Assembly (NCBI RefSeq): GCF_014268585.2
Contig: NZ_CP077092.1
Location: 1,860,001-1,924,000 of the forward strand
Source: Pseudomonas iranensis
GTDB lineage: Bacteria > Pseudomonadota > Gammaproteobacteria > Pseudomonadales > Pseudomonadaceae
Direction: 5' to 3'
DNA: 64,000 nt
Part shown: piece after piece, positions 1 through 8,775 of the stretch
How the letters are laid out: each line of letters opens with the position of its first letter
How positions within the stretch are numbered: position 1 is the first letter of the stretch
Notes under the pieces: generated by a model
Database searches by the model: none
What the model saw: only the letters and a program-made list of their open reading frames with translations
Told to the model about the DNA's origin: nothing
Translations under genes and position numbers: made by a program

Positions 1-1
1 C

Positions 2-1180
2 GCGGCGACGGAGCAAGAGCAAGCGCAGCACGCCGAGGAGAAGGACACCTTCTATCAACGCTGGCTGCCACTGGTTGCGCGCGACCCGGCCTATAACGTC
101 AACCTGACGTTGCAGGGCGTTGGCGCCAGCAACTTCAGCCTTGAACCGGGCCTGCGTACTGGCTGGAGCGCGTTCTCCAAGGCGCAACTGCCGAACGTGC
201 TCGCGGTTCCGATCAATGCTTCTGCCATCGGTCACTACCGCATGAGCCAGCCGATGATCGAGCTGGAAGCGGCCAACCGGGCGGAGGGACGGGTCTGCTA
301 CGGCTTACCGTCGATCATCGATATCGAGCGTCAGTCCCCCGATGTGATCGTCCTGCAAGGGCGCTATTCGGAGCATGCCATTGATGAAATTCCGCCGCTG
401 AAGAAGTTCTTCAATGCCCGACGGATTTTCGAACTCGACGACTATGTCATCGACGTTCCCCATCGCAATGCACATATCCGCAACATGCCGGGCAAGTCGG
501 ACATGGAGCGTATGGTGCGCCGAGCGATCGGCCTGTGCGATCGCGTGGTCGTTTCAACCGCGCCGCTGGCCAACGCGCTGTCGGACATGCACCACGACAT
601 ACGCGTGGTGCCGAACATGTTGGCTCAGGACTTGTGGGGACACCTGCGCAGCCAGCGTCGCACCTCGAAAAAGCCCCGTGTCGGCTGGGGGGGCGGCACC
701 AGTCACCATGGCGATCTGGCAGTGATCGCCGACGTGGTGCGCGAACTGGCCAACGAAGTCGACTGGGTTTTCTTCGGCATGTGCCCGGATGATTTGCTGC
801 CGTACATGCATGAGTTTCACGGAGTGATCCCGCTGGATGTCTATCCGGCAAAACTGGCCAGCCTGAACCTCGATCTGGCGCTGGCACCGCTGGAGTTCCA
901 CATCTTCAACGACTGCAAGAGTAATCTGCGGCTGCTCGAGTATGGCGCCTGCGGTTTTCCGGTGGTCTGCACCGATACCGAGGCCTATCGCGGCTACTTG
1001 CCGTGCACCCGGGTCAAGACCAACACGACCGATGAGTGGCTGCAAGCGATCCGCATGCATCTGGCTGACCCGGATGCCAGTTATCGCATGGGCGATGAAC
1101 TGCGTGAGGTGGTGCTGCGAGACTATGTTCTGCGCGGCGATAACTTGCGCCATTGGGAGTATGGCTGGCTGGCGGATTGA
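2..1180 (+). CDS. Large glycosyltransferase, C-terminal part (5' end outside window)
   Basis: The frame is open from the first bases, so only the last 392 residues are visible. The first roughly 40 residues look like the tail of a GT2 module: the string DPAYNVNLTLQG closely resembles DPAYNANLALSG at the very end of the 971-residue glycosyltransferase at 8776-11691. The remainder is a GT-B-type domain, with a glycine-rich GWGGGTSHHGD segment near visible residue 225 and a donor-site-like stretch (NDCKSNLRLLEYGACGFPVV) near residue 305. The protein is therefore a GT2 plus GT1/GT4-like fusion, as in the long glycosyltransferases of Pseudomonas flagellar glycosylation islands. It probably acts in the cytoplasm on flagellin or its glycan. 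The acceptor and the sugar are inference. A TTG at 110 lies inside the gene and is not a start. Confidence 0.85.
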   Translation, partial: AATEQEQAQHAEEKDTFYQRWLPLVARDPAYNVNLTLQGVGASNFSLEPGLRTGWSAFSKAQLPNVLAVPINASAIGHYRMSQPMIELEAANRAEGRVCYGLPSIIDIERQSPDVIVLQGRYSEHAIDEIPPLKKFFNARRIFELDDYVIDVPHRNAHIRNMPGKSDMERMVRRAIGLCDRVVVSTAPLANALSDMHHDIRVVPNMLAQDLWGHLRSQRRTSKKPRVGWGGGTSHHGDLAVIADVVRELANEVDWVFFGMCPDDLLPYMHEFHGVIPLDVYPAKLASLNLDLALAPLEFHIFNDCKSNLRLLEYGACGFPVVCTDTEAYRGYLPCTRVKTNTTDEWLQAIRMHLADPDASYRMGDELREVVLRDYVLRGDNLRHWEYGWLAD

Positions 1181-1201
1181 ATTGCCCGCAAGGCTTCATT
1201 G

Positions 1202-1228
1202 AAAGGCGATCTCTCGGGTCGCCTTTTT
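1202..1228 (+). terminator. Rho-independent terminator after the glycosyltransferase
   Basis: A perfect 8-bp stem, AAAGGCGA (1202-1209) with TCGCCTTT (1219-1226), encloses a 9-nt loop and runs into a short T tract. It lies 21 bp past the stop codon and ends the upstream transcription unit before the RTX gene. Confidence 0.8.
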
Positions 1229-1334
1229 CACAGGTTCATTGATTTGTTTGAGTCGATCAGCGAGGGAATGCGCTCCGGACAGGCAACGCCCGCACTGACA
1301 GATCCGGTTTCAACAACCACGCAAGGAAGATGCA

Positions 1335-3269
1335 ATGACAATTGTGAATGGAACGAGTGAAGCGGATGTCCTGCTGGGCACCGACAGCGATGACCAACTC
1401 TATGGATTGGAGGCGGATGATGTCCTGCTGGCAAGTACAGGATCGGATGAGCTTGATGGCGGCGACGGCTTCGACACCGCGAATTACTACGCAATAACCT
1501 CTGGAATCAACGTCGAACTGGCCGACGATACAAGTACCGTCGCCGGCCCCGACGGCAAGCTCGATACGCTGGTGTCCGTTGAGAAGATCGTCGGGACGTT
1601 TTCCAACGATACGTTCACCAGTTCGGTAGCCGGCGTGACGCTGGAAGGCAGCAGCGGTGACGATGTCTACATCGTCACCGCTGAAGACGTGACCATCGTC
1701 GAGGAAGACTGGGGCGGCTACGACGAACTGCGCACCAGCCTCAACAGCATCAAGATGGCCGGCTTCGTCGAGAAACTGACCTTCACGGGTACCGGTGATT
1801 TCAAGGCATACGGCAGTGACACCGACAACGAGATCATCGCTGGTGCCGGTAATGACTGGCTGTGGGGTGGTGATGGTGCAGATCATTTCGTCGGGGGGGA
1901 CGGTTACGACACCGTCAGCTACAGCGACAGCCTTGAAGGGGTACGAGTCGAAGACTTCACCAACCATGACGGCCTGACCATCGCCTATGGCGATATTTTT
2001 ACCGGTATCGAAGCGCTTCAGGGCTCGGGCTTCGATGATGTGATTTATCGTCATAATGACTCGATGAGCATCGATGGTGCGCACGGCTACGACACTGTGA
2101 GTTACCGCTACGCCTTCGACGTGGCCAATGTCGTGATCGGCAATGGCAGCAACCTTGCAGGTGACACGCTGCTCAATGTGGAAGAGGTTATCGGTTCCTC
2201 CGGCGCCGATCGTTTTGTCGTCAACGCCAGTGGTGTGAAGGTGGCTGGTGGTATCGGTGATGACGTTTATACGATCAACAGCACCGGCGTGACTGTCGAA
2301 GAAGACGACAGCTTCATGGGTGGTACCGATCATGTGTACACCAGCCTGTCCGAGTTGAGGCTGAGTGCGTTCGTTGAGCGGTTGACCTATACCGGCAGCA
2401 GCGATTTCACCGGTTACGGCAATGACGGGGACAACACGATCGTTTCCGGTGCCGGGAACGATGTGCTGCTGGGCGGGGCGGGGGCCGATAACTTTGAAGG
2501 TGGTGCGGGCCTCGACATCGTCAGCTATGACGACAGCGCTGAAGGCTTGAGCGCCTCGCTGAAATGGGGCGCGCAGAGCGGTATCGCCTTCCATGACGTC
2601 TACATCGACATCGAAGGCCTGCGCGGCAGCCAGTTCAGTGATGTTCTGGAAGGTGAGTGGGGCGACAACGTCCTTGAAGGCGGTGGTGGTGACGACCAGA
2701 TTCAGGGTGGCGATGGCAACGATCACATCTACGGCGGTCTGGCGTCCGGTCTCGATGCAGCCGGGCAGTCCGATACCTTGTTCGGTGGCTCGGGCGATGA
2801 CGTCATCATAGCTGCGCGCGATGGTCTGTTTACCTGGGTCAGTGGCGATGAAGGCAATGACAACATTACCCTCGGGCGAGGCGTGGCCTATGGTGGGCAG
2901 GGCAACGACGTGTTGATCTTCAACGGCGCCGGCCCGTCGGGCCTGGGCGGCAGCGGGTTTGGCGAGCAGGGCGATGATACCTATGTGGTGGACACGTCTG
3001 CCTTGGTGACCATCAAGGATGAAGGGCTGGATGCCAACGACACGCTGATTCTGAACACCATCGCTGACGCCAGTCAGTTGAGCGTGACCCGTGTGGGCGA
3101 TGACGTTTATCTGCACAGTGCCAATGATGGTAGCAGTGGCGTGCCGGACAATGGTGTGCGGCTGGTGGACTGGTATGCGGGGTTTGCGACCATCGAGCAT
3201 GTTCAGACGGCCGATGGTCAGATGTATGAGCTGCCGGTGGGTGCTGACGGGTTTGCGCTGTTCGGGTAG
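1335..3269 (+). CDS. RTX-type calcium-binding repeat protein
   Basis: The product has 644 residues, is strongly acidic and rich in Gly/Asp, and lacks a Sec signal peptide. RTX nonapeptide blocks (GGxGxDxx) appear near residues 178-192 (GGDGADHFVGGDGYD), 378-392 (GGAGADNFEGGAGLD) and 452-472. Two longer units of about 190-200 residues, near 80-270 and 280-480, share the order VE-[KE]-[IV]-[IV]-G, GDDVY, VEE, a FVE[KR]LT[FY]TG segment, an RTX block and VSY. The C-terminus ends in hydrophobic residues (GFALFG), as in many type I secretion substrates. RTX proteins of this build are usually exported by an ABC/MFP/OMF system and fold on Ca2+ outside the cell; no such exporter is in this window. The start is supported by AAGGAAG just upstream. 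Terminators flank the gene, so it is a single-gene unit. Its task (adhesin, surface layer or enzyme partner) cannot be read. Confidence 0.85.
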   Translation: MTIVNGTSEADVLLGTDSDDQLYGLEADDVLLASTGSDELDGGDGFDTANYYAITSGINVELADDTSTVAGPDGKLDTLVSVEKIVGTFSNDTFTSSVAGVTLEGSSGDDVYIVTAEDVTIVEEDWGGYDELRTSLNSIKMAGFVEKLTFTGTGDFKAYGSDTDNEIIAGAGNDWLWGGDGADHFVGGDGYDTVSYSDSLEGVRVEDFTNHDGLTIAYGDIFTGIEALQGSGFDDVIYRHNDSMSIDGAHGYDTVSYRYAFDVANVVIGNGSNLAGDTLLNVEEVIGSSGADRFVVNASGVKVAGGIGDDVYTINSTGVTVEEDDSFMGGTDHVYTSLSELRLSAFVERLTYTGSSDFTGYGNDGDNTIVSGAGNDVLLGGAGADNFEGGAGLDIVSYDDSAEGLSASLKWGAQSGIAFHDVYIDIEGLRGSQFSDVLEGEWGDNVLEGGGGDDQIQGGDGNDHIYGGLASGLDAAGQSDTLFGGSGDDVIIAARDGLFTWVSGDEGNDNITLGRGVAYGGQGNDVLIFNGAGPSGLGGSGFGEQGDDTYVVDTSALVTIKDEGLDANDTLILNTIADASQLSVTRVGDDVYLHSANDGSSGVPDNGVRLVDWYAGFATIEHVQTADGQMYELPVGADGFALFG

Positions 3270-3289
3270 TTTTTGCGCATCGTTGAAGT

Positions 3290-3322
3290 AAGGGATGGGT
3301 CTTTGGATTCATCCCTTTTTTG
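3290..3322 (+). terminator. Terminator of the RTX gene
   Basis: The arms AAGGGATG (3290-3297) and CATCCCTT (3310-3317) pair perfectly around a 12-nt loop and are followed by six T residues. This is a classic intrinsic terminator 20 bp after the RTX stop codon. Confidence 0.85.
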
Positions 3323-3374
3323 TTTTTGGGCTTGGCGGCCCTTGGGCCGACCAGACTCTCGGGGTTTGGGTGAA

Positions 3375-3440
3375 TATCCGTTTCTGCGGGTGTTGCTGTA
3401 AGAGCGAAACCGCCAGCGCCAGCACCCGCAATAACGGATA
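3375..3440. repeat. Intergenic hairpin repeat
   Basis: Two 18-nt arms, 3375-3392 (TATCCGTTTCTGCGGGTG) and 3423-3440, are inverted copies matching at 16 of 18 positions, with a 30-nt loop. No T tract follows, so it is not a simple terminator. The wording resembles a dispersed repeat I associate with fluorescent pseudomonads, but copy number could not be counted. The rest of the 3323-3642 gap shows no convincing gene; short minus-strand frames across it are not supported by codon pattern or an RBS. Confidence 0.55.
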
Positions 3441-3490
3441 GGCCTCCAATCAAAGTCCTCAGCCCGTTCCCCACCACCTCCACTCTGAGC

Positions 3491-3506
3491 TGGCGCGTTT
3501 CCTGCA
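3491..3506 (+). promoter_or_regulatory. Weak sigma-54-like site upstream of rfbF
   Basis: TGGCGCGTTTCCTGCA carries the GG-N10-GC spacing of a -24/-12 promoter, but the -12 block is CTGC rather than TTGC. It lies about 137 bp before rfbF. If real, it would place the glycosylation operon under RpoN/FleQ. The match is weak enough to be chance. Confidence 0.3.
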
Positions 3507-3642
3507 AGTCCCCCTCAAATCGCCATAAAACGAGCGCTTGCGGTCATTGCACTTGCGCCCGGAACGGCAAAAGGTGTCGCCGCAAGGCCCGCAACGCTCA
3601 ACAAAGCCATGCGCAGCCCGGTGAAGAACAAGAGGGGAGACG

Positions 3643-4416
3643 ATGAAGGCAGTAATTTTGGCGGGTGGCCTCGGCACGCGGATCAGTGAAGAGTCGCACC
3701 TCAAGCCCAAGCCGATGATCGAGATCGGCGGCAAGCCAATTCTCTGGCACATCATGAAGCAGTATTCCGCCCATGGAATCCACGACTTCGTCATCTGCCT
3801 GGGCTACAAGGGCTATGCGATCAAGGACTTCTTCGCCAACTACTTCCTGCACACCTCCGACGTCACCTTCAACATGCGCGAGAACCGCATGGAGGTGCAC
3901 CAGAATTACAGCGAGCCGTGGAGCGTCACGCTGGTCGACACCGGCGAAGAAACCATGACCGGTGGCCGGCTCTTGCGCACTGCGCCTTATCTCAAGGACG
4001 AAAAAGCCTTTTGTTTTACCTACGGCGACGGCGTCTCGGATATCGATATCGGCGCTTTGATCCGTTTTCATGAAGCGCACGGCAAGCTCGCGACCGTTAC
4101 TGCCGTGCAGCCTCCAGGCCGTTACGGTGCGTTGCAACGCACAGGCCACCAAGTTATGGGCTTCACCGAGAAGCCGCGAGGTGACGGCGGCTGGATCAAT
4201 GGCGGCTTTTTCGTCCTGTCACCACAGGTGCTGCCTTACATCGCCGGCGATGCGACCAGCTGGGAAGCCGAGCCGTTGATGCAACTGGCTGAGTTGGAAC
4301 AGCTGCATGCCTACGAACATTCCGGCTTCTGGCAGCCGATGGACACCCTGCGTGACAAGAACCATCTCGAAGCGCTGTGGCAGAGCGGGGAGGCCCCATG
4401 GAAGCAATGGGCCTGA
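3643..4416 (+). CDS. rfbF: Glucose-1-phosphate cytidylyltransferase
   Basis: The product has 257 residues, the usual length of RfbF/DdhA. It joins CTP and glucose-1-phosphate to CDP-glucose, the entry step to CDP-6-deoxy sugars. The N-terminal nucleotide-binding signature LAGGLGTR is followed by the [18 protein letters not shown] segment typical of sugar nucleotidyltransferases, and the YGDGVSD motif lies near residue 126. A GAGGGGAG ribosome site precedes the ATG. The gene heads a tightly coupled set (rfbG overlaps its 3' end), so the pathway assignment is strong. The sugar probably decorates flagellin, given the surrounding pse, maf and fliC genes, although use in O-antigen cannot be excluded. 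Confidence 0.93.
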   Translation: MKAVILAGGLGTRISEESHLKPKPMIEIGGKPILWHIMKQYSAHGIHDFVICLGYKGYAIKDFFANYFLHTSDVTFNMRENRMEVHQNYSEPWSVTLVDTGEETMTGGRLLRTAPYLKDEKAFCFTYGDGVSDIDIGALIRFHEAHGKLATVTAVQPPGRYGALQRTGHQVMGFTEKPRGDGGWINGGFFVLSPQVLPYIAGDATSWEAEPLMQLAELEQLHAYEHSGFWQPMDTLRDKNHLEALWQSGEAPWKQWA

Positions 4417-5480
4417 GTGCGGAGTTCTGGCGTGGCAAACGCGTCCTGGTCACCGGACACACTGGATTCAAAGGCAGTTGGCTGACCCTGTGGCTGCAAA
4501 GCCTTGGTGCGCAAGTCAGCGGTTTTTCTCTGGATCCGTCGACCGAGCCGAGCCTGTTCGAACTGGCGCGCGTGCACGAAGGCATCAATGATCAACGCGG
4601 CGATCTGCGTGACCTCGGCGCCTTGCTGGAAATCATCGCCGAGACCGAGCCGGAAATAGTCCTGCATCTGGCGGCCCAGCCTCTGGTGCGCGAGGGCTAT
4701 CGCGATCCACTCGGCACCTATTCAAGCAATGTCATGGGTACGCTGAACCTGCTCGAAGCGATTCGTCAGGTCGGCGGTGTGCGCGCCTGTGTGCTGGTCA
4801 CCACCGACAAGGTCTACGCCAACAAGGAATGGCTGTGGCCGTACCGCGAAGACGAAGCCCTCGGTGGACACGATCCTTACAGCAGCAGCAAGGCCTGCTG
4901 CGAGTTGCTCGCGCAGTCGTATGCCGCGTCGTTCTTCCCGGCGGACAAACATGCCGAACACGGTCTGGCCCTGGCTACCGCACGCGCCGGCAATGTGCTG
5001 GGCGGTGGTGATTTTGCGCCAGAACGACTGATTCCCGATGTGCTGAAAGCCTGGACTGCCGACGAGCCAGTGACCCTGCGTTACCCGCAAGCGGTGCGCC
5101 CGTGGCAGCACGCGCTGGAGCCGCTGGCCGGTTATCTGCAATTGGCTGCTGCGCTCTACGAGTACGGCCCGGAATACGCCGGTGCGTGGAACTTTGGTCC
5201 CGGGGAGGCCGACATGTGCAGCGTCGGTGAGGTGGTCGAACTGCTCGCCAACCGTTGGCCGCAGGCCCGCGGTCTGCGTATCGAACCGAGTGAACTGCAC
5301 GAAGCCGGTCTGCTGCGTCTGGACAGCAGTCGCGCGCGGCAGATGCTTGGATGGAAGCCGCGCTGGACGCTGGAACAATGCCTGACGCACACCCTTGGCT
5401 GGCATCTGGCGTGGCAACACGGCGATGACATGCGCGCCGTTACCTTGAACCAATTGAATCTGTACAGAGAGCGTTCATGA
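4398..5480 (+). CDS. rfbG: CDP-glucose 4,6-dehydratase
   Basis: This extended short-chain dehydrogenase (360 residues) converts CDP-glucose to CDP-4-dehydro-6-deoxyglucose with bound NAD. The sequence shows the Rossmann motif GHTGFKGSW near residue 22, the VTTDKVY strand, and the catalytic Y-S-S-S-K in [13 protein letters not shown]. The frame is open from an upstream GTG at 4377, but the ATG at 4398 has a GGGGAGG ribosome site 4 bp before it and is preferred; an ATG at 4407 is the alternative. The gene overlaps rfbF by 19 bp, so the two are translationally coupled. No rfbH (C-3 dehydratase) follows, so the product keeps its 3-OH, unlike the abequose, paratose or tyvelose routes. Confidence 0.92.
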   Translation: MEAMGLSAEFWRGKRVLVTGHTGFKGSWLTLWLQSLGAQVSGFSLDPSTEPSLFELARVHEGINDQRGDLRDLGALLEIIAETEPEIVLHLAAQPLVREGYRDPLGTYSSNVMGTLNLLEAIRQVGGVRACVLVTTDKVYANKEWLWPYREDEALGGHDPYSSSKACCELLAQSYAASFFPADKHAEHGLALATARAGNVLGGGDFAPERLIPDVLKAWTADEPVTLRYPQAVRPWQHALEPLAGYLQLAAALYEYGPEYAGAWNFGPGEADMCSVGEVVELLANRWPQARGLRIEPSELHEAGLLRLDSSRARQMLGWKPRWTLEQCLTHTLGWHLAWQHGDDMRAVTLNQLNLYRERS

Positions 5481-6037
5481 GCGATTACACCTTGCAGAAA
5501 ACGCCATTGGAGGGCCTGTACCTCATTCAGCATAAAGTCTTCTGCGATGAGCGCGGGCGGTTCGCCCGGCTGTTCTGCCAGAGTCGTCTGACCGTCCAGG
5601 GACGTCCCTTTGCGATCCGCCAGATCAATCATTCGCGCACGGTCGGCCAAGGTAGCGTACGCGGTCTGCATTTTCAGAAAGCCGGTTATGCCGAATCCAA
5701 GCTGATCACTTGTGTGCGCGGCGCGGTCTGGGATGTGGCGGTCGATCTGCGGCCGCAATCGCCAACGTATTTGCAGTGGCATGCGCAAGAACTGCGCGCC
5801 GATGATGGCCTCAGCTTTTTGATTCCTGCCGGTTTTGCCCACGGCTTCCAGTCACTGACCGATGAATCGGAAGTGCTGTACCTCACCGATGCCGATTACG
5901 CACCGGAGCATGAAGCGGGTTTGTCGGCCCTTGATCCGGCACTGGCGATCTCATGGCCGCTGTCCGTCAAGAATCTGTCAGCCAAGGATTCCAGGCATCC
6001 GCTGCTCGACAAACACTTTCAGGGAGTCGAGCTTTGA
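5477..6037 (+). CDS. RmlC-like nucleotide-sugar 3,5-epimerase
   Basis: The product has 186 residues, the length of dTDP-4-dehydrorhamnose 3,5-epimerase. The cupin active-site features are present: VRGLHFQ with the catalytic histidine near residue 61, a lysine in SKLITC, AHGF with the second histidine region, and the tyrosine in VLYLT. Its position directly after rfbG (4-bp ATGA overlap) suggests the substrate is CDP-4-dehydro-6-deoxyglucose rather than the dTDP sugar, since no rmlA/rmlB is present here. It may epimerise C-3 and/or C-5 before methylation. Which carbon is inverted cannot be told from sequence. Confidence 0.85.
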   Translation: MSDYTLQKTPLEGLYLIQHKVFCDERGRFARLFCQSRLTVQGRPFAIRQINHSRTVGQGSVRGLHFQKAGYAESKLITCVRGAVWDVAVDLRPQSPTYLQWHAQELRADDGLSFLIPAGFAHGFQSLTDESEVLYLTDADYAPEHEAGLSALDPALAISWPLSVKNLSAKDSRHPLLDKHFQGVEL

Positions 6038-6906
6038 CGGCGAACACCTCCACTGTGCTGGTCACTGGCGCCACCGGCTTCGTCGGTCGCCACTTGGTCA
6101 GCGCTTTGCTTTCCAAAGGCTTCAAAGTGCGTGCGGTTGCGCGCACCCTCGACTCGGCTCGCAGTCTGCCGTGGTTCGCGCAGGTGGAATTTGTCGCCGC
6201 CGATCTGCATGCGCCAGACCTTGATGTCGAGCACTTGGTTGATGGCGTGGATGTCGTCGCTCATCTGGCCTGGAGCGGCTTGCCTAATTATCAGGCGCTG
6301 TTTCATTTCGAACGCAACCTGCCGGCCGATTATGCGTTCCTCAAGCGAGCAGTGACTGCGGGCGTGAGCCAGGTGCTGGTCACCGGGACTTGCTTTGAAT
6401 ACGGCTTGCAAAGCGGCCGGTTAGCCGAGTCGGTCTTGCCCCAGCCTTGCACGCCTTACGGTCTGGCCAAGCACACCTTGCGCCTGTTCCTTGAAGCATT
6501 GCAGCGCGAGCAGGCGTTCACCCTGCAATGGGCGCGGTTGTTTTACCTTTATGGCGAAGGGCAGAACAGCAACAGCCTGCTGGCCAGCCTCGACCGCGCC
6601 ATCGATGGCGGTGAGGCGCAGTTCAATATGTCGATGGGCGACCAGCTGCGTGATTATCTGCAGATTACCGAGGCGGCCGCGCAATTGGCTTCGCTGATCG
6701 GCCGGCCTGATGTCGACGGCGTCACCAATTGCTGCAGCGGCCAGCCGATTTCCGTACGCGCGCTGGTTGAACAGCGTGTCCGCGAACGCCAGTCGACGAT
6801 CATGTTGAATCTGGGCCATTACGGTTATTCCGCCCATGAGCCCATGGCGTTCTGGGGTGATGCTCAGCGAATCTCGCAACTGAAGGGGCAAGAACATGCT
6901 GCATGA
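6034..6906 (+). CDS. NAD-dependent epimerase/dehydratase (probable 4-ketoreductase)
   Basis: This extended SDR has 290 residues, with TGATGFVGRHL at residues 11-21 and the catalytic Y-G-L-A-K in TPYGLAKHTLRLFLE near residue 145. The start is a TTG at 6034 that shares bases with the preceding stop (TTGA); AGGGAG sits 7 bp upstream and supports it over longer readings that would run far into the previous gene. It most likely reduces the 4-keto group of the CDP sugar made by the preceding genes, the usual last ring-modifying step. An epimerase role is possible. It overlaps the following methyltransferase gene by 11 bp. Confidence 0.82.
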   Translation: MTANTSTVLVTGATGFVGRHLVSALLSKGFKVRAVARTLDSARSLPWFAQVEFVAADLHAPDLDVEHLVDGVDVVAHLAWSGLPNYQALFHFERNLPADYAFLKRAVTAGVSQVLVTGTCFEYGLQSGRLAESVLPQPCTPYGLAKHTLRLFLEALQREQAFTLQWARLFYLYGEGQNSNSLLASLDRAIDGGEAQFNMSMGDQLRDYLQITEAAAQLASLIGRPDVDGVTNCCSGQPISVRALVEQRVRERQSTIMLNLGHYGYSAHEPMAFWGDAQRISQLKGQEHAA

Positions 6907-7966
6907 GCTTTATCGCGCGACCGGACTGCCGGTATTGCAGAACCGCACGTTTGCCAGCGCCGAAGAGGCGCGGGCCTCAGGGGCGGCAGACATTGTTCTG
7001 GTACAGGACAGCCAAAGCGGATTGATCTTCAACCAGGCCTTCGATGCCGACAAGCTGAGCTATGACGCCGACTATCAGAACGAACAGGCGCACTCGGTGC
7101 AGTTTCAGGCGCACCTCAATGCCGTCGAAGCGATCCTCGCCCGGCACTTCAAGGGCCAGACCCTGATTGAGGTCGGCTGCGGCAAAGGTTATTTCCTTGA
7201 GATGCTGCGGGGTAAAGGTTACGCCATTACCGGGATCGACCCCTCGTATGAAGGTGACAATCCTGACGTGATCAAGGCACCGTTCACCCGCGAGCTGGGG
7301 TTGGCGGCGGATGCGATTGTGTTGCGCCATGTGTTGGAGCACATCAGCGATCCGTTGGCATTTCTCGCGCAAATGGCTGCAGCCAATCAGGGCGGGCAGA
7401 TTTATATCGAAGTACCGTGCTTTGACTGGATCGTCGAGCACAATGCCTGGTTCGACGTGTTCTATGAGCACGTCAATTACTTCCGTCTCGCCGACTTGCG
7501 CGCAATGTTCGGCACCGTGCTCGAGGCCGGGCATCTGTTCGGTGGCCAATATCTGTACATCGTTGCCGATCTCTCGACGCTGCAACGGGCGCCGGTCGAG
7601 ACGCCGTCGTTGCTGACGCTGTCGACCTCCTTTACCGCCAGTCTTGATCGCGCCGTGCAGATCATTCAATCCGCGCCGGCACAGGGCTCGGCCATCTGGG
7701 GCGCTTCGTCCAAGGGCGTGATTTATTCATTGGCCTTGCAGCGCGCCGGCGTGGCGGTAGATCGCGTCGTCGACATCAACCCGGCCAAGCAGGGCCGTTA
7801 CCTGCCGCTCAGTGGCGTGCGGGTGTCCTCGCCGCAAGAGGCCATGGATGCGCTGCCTGCAGGCGCCCATCTGTTTGTGATGAATTCCAACTACCTCGAA
7901 GAAATCAAGCGGATGACTGGCGCACGCTACGTCTATCACGCCGTCGACAGCGCTTCGTTTCAGTGA
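6896..7966 (+). CDS. Sugar C-methyltransferase with degenerate zinc site
   Basis: The product has 356 residues with the layout of NDP-sugar C-methyltransferases (TylC3/NovU type). It has an N-terminal domain (1-60), a class I SAM domain with VGCGKGYFLEML near residue 100, the RHVLEHISDP and FYEHVNYF segments characteristic of the family, and a C-terminal domain starting near GSAIWGASSKG (about residue 262). The N-terminal domain normally carries CxxCG and CxxCG zinc ligands. Here the corresponding places read YRATG and DSQSG, so all four cysteines are absent while the flanking framework (EEARASGAADI, LIFNQAFD, LSYDADY) is kept. The expected reaction is methylation at C-3 of the 4-keto-6-deoxy CDP sugar. 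Loss of zinc may alter fold or activity. Confidence 0.85.
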   Translation: MLHELYRATGLPVLQNRTFASAEEARASGAADIVLVQDSQSGLIFNQAFDADKLSYDADYQNEQAHSVQFQAHLNAVEAILARHFKGQTLIEVGCGKGYFLEMLRGKGYAITGIDPSYEGDNPDVIKAPFTRELGLAADAIVLRHVLEHISDPLAFLAQMAAANQGGQIYIEVPCFDWIVEHNAWFDVFYEHVNYFRLADLRAMFGTVLEAGHLFGGQYLYIVADLSTLQRAPVETPSLLTLSTSFTASLDRAVQIIQSAPAQGSAIWGASSKGVIYSLALQRAGVAVDRVVDINPAKQGRYLPLSGVRVSSPQEAMDALPAGAHLFVMNSNYLEEIKRMTGARYVYHAVDSASFQ

Positions 7967-7983
7967 CCCTTGAGATTATTAAG

Positions 7984-8721
7984 ATGACCGAAAACAACAT
8001 CCACAAAGCCTTCGAAGCCGAATGCCAACAAGAGATCGCGCGCCAGGGTGATGACCAGAAAGTGGTAGCACTGGCCCGGGATTTCTTCAACGAATCGGCC
8101 CGCCATAAATACAGCTACCACTTCTCGTGGATGGGCCGTCCGATCATCCAGTTGCCGCAAGACATGATGGCCATGCAAGAGATCATCTGGCAGGTCAAAC
8201 CGGACCTGGTGATCGAATGCGGCATCGCTCACGGCGGTTCGATCATCTATTACGCCTCGCTGTTGGAGCTGCAGGGCCACGGCGAAGTGCTGGGCATCGA
8301 CCTCGACATTCGCCCGCACAACCGTGAGGCCATCGAAAGCCACCCGATGGCCAAGCGCATCCAGATGATCGAAGGTTCGAGTATCGACGAGGCGACCGCG
8401 CAGAAAGTCCGCGCGATTGCCGAGGGCAAGAAAGTGATTCTGGTCCTCGATTCCAACCATACCCACGACCACGTACTCGAGGAGCTGCGCTTGTATGCGC
8501 CGCTGGTTTCGGTGGGCAGCTACTGCGTGGTGATGGACACCGTGGTTGAAGACATGCCGGCGGACTTTTTTCCGGATCGCCCGTGGGGTCATGGCGATAA
8601 CCCGAAAACCGCCGTGTGGAAATACCTGGAAGAGAACAAGGATTTCGAGATCGATCGGCAGATGCAGAACAAACTGCTGATCACCGTGGCGCCGGACGGT
8701 TATCTGCGCCGCGTTCGTTAA
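7984..8721 (+). CDS. CmcI-like methyltransferase (cephalosporin hydroxylase family)
   Basis: The product has 245 residues and belongs to the CmcI/rhamnosyl O-methyltransferase family by its VIECGIAHGGSIIYYASLL SAM-binding stretch, the LGIDLDIRPHNR segment, VLDSNHTHDHV and the terminal PDGYLRRVR. Members act as O-methyltransferases on sugars or beta-lactams; the hydroxylase name is historical. The ATG at 7984 is chosen. A GTG at 7963 overlapping the previous stop would add seven residues but has no ribosome site. Following a C-methyltransferase in a sugar operon, O-methylation of the same glycan is the natural inference. Confidence 0.82.
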   Translation: MTENNIHKAFEAECQQEIARQGDDQKVVALARDFFNESARHKYSYHFSWMGRPIIQLPQDMMAMQEIIWQVKPDLVIECGIAHGGSIIYYASLLELQGHGEVLGIDLDIRPHNREAIESHPMAKRIQMIEGSSIDEATAQKVRAIAEGKKVILVLDSNHTHDHVLEELRLYAPLVSVGSYCVVMDTVVEDMPADFFPDRPWGHGDNPKTAVWKYLEENKDFEIDRQMQNKLLITVAPDGYLRRVR

Positions 8722-8775
8722 TTCGCAACATTACCCAGCGTTGTTTCGGCGAGTCGCCGGTTGTGGAGAGAAGTT

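Noticed and set aside
110-1180. TTG at 110 as the start of the first gene
   Set aside because: The frame is open to the window edge and the sequence before it continues the same GT2-like tail; there is no ribosome site.
3323-3642. Minus-strand frames across the RTX-rfbF gap as genes
   Set aside because: They overlap the hairpin repeat and neighbouring genes and show no family match; probably repeat-derived.
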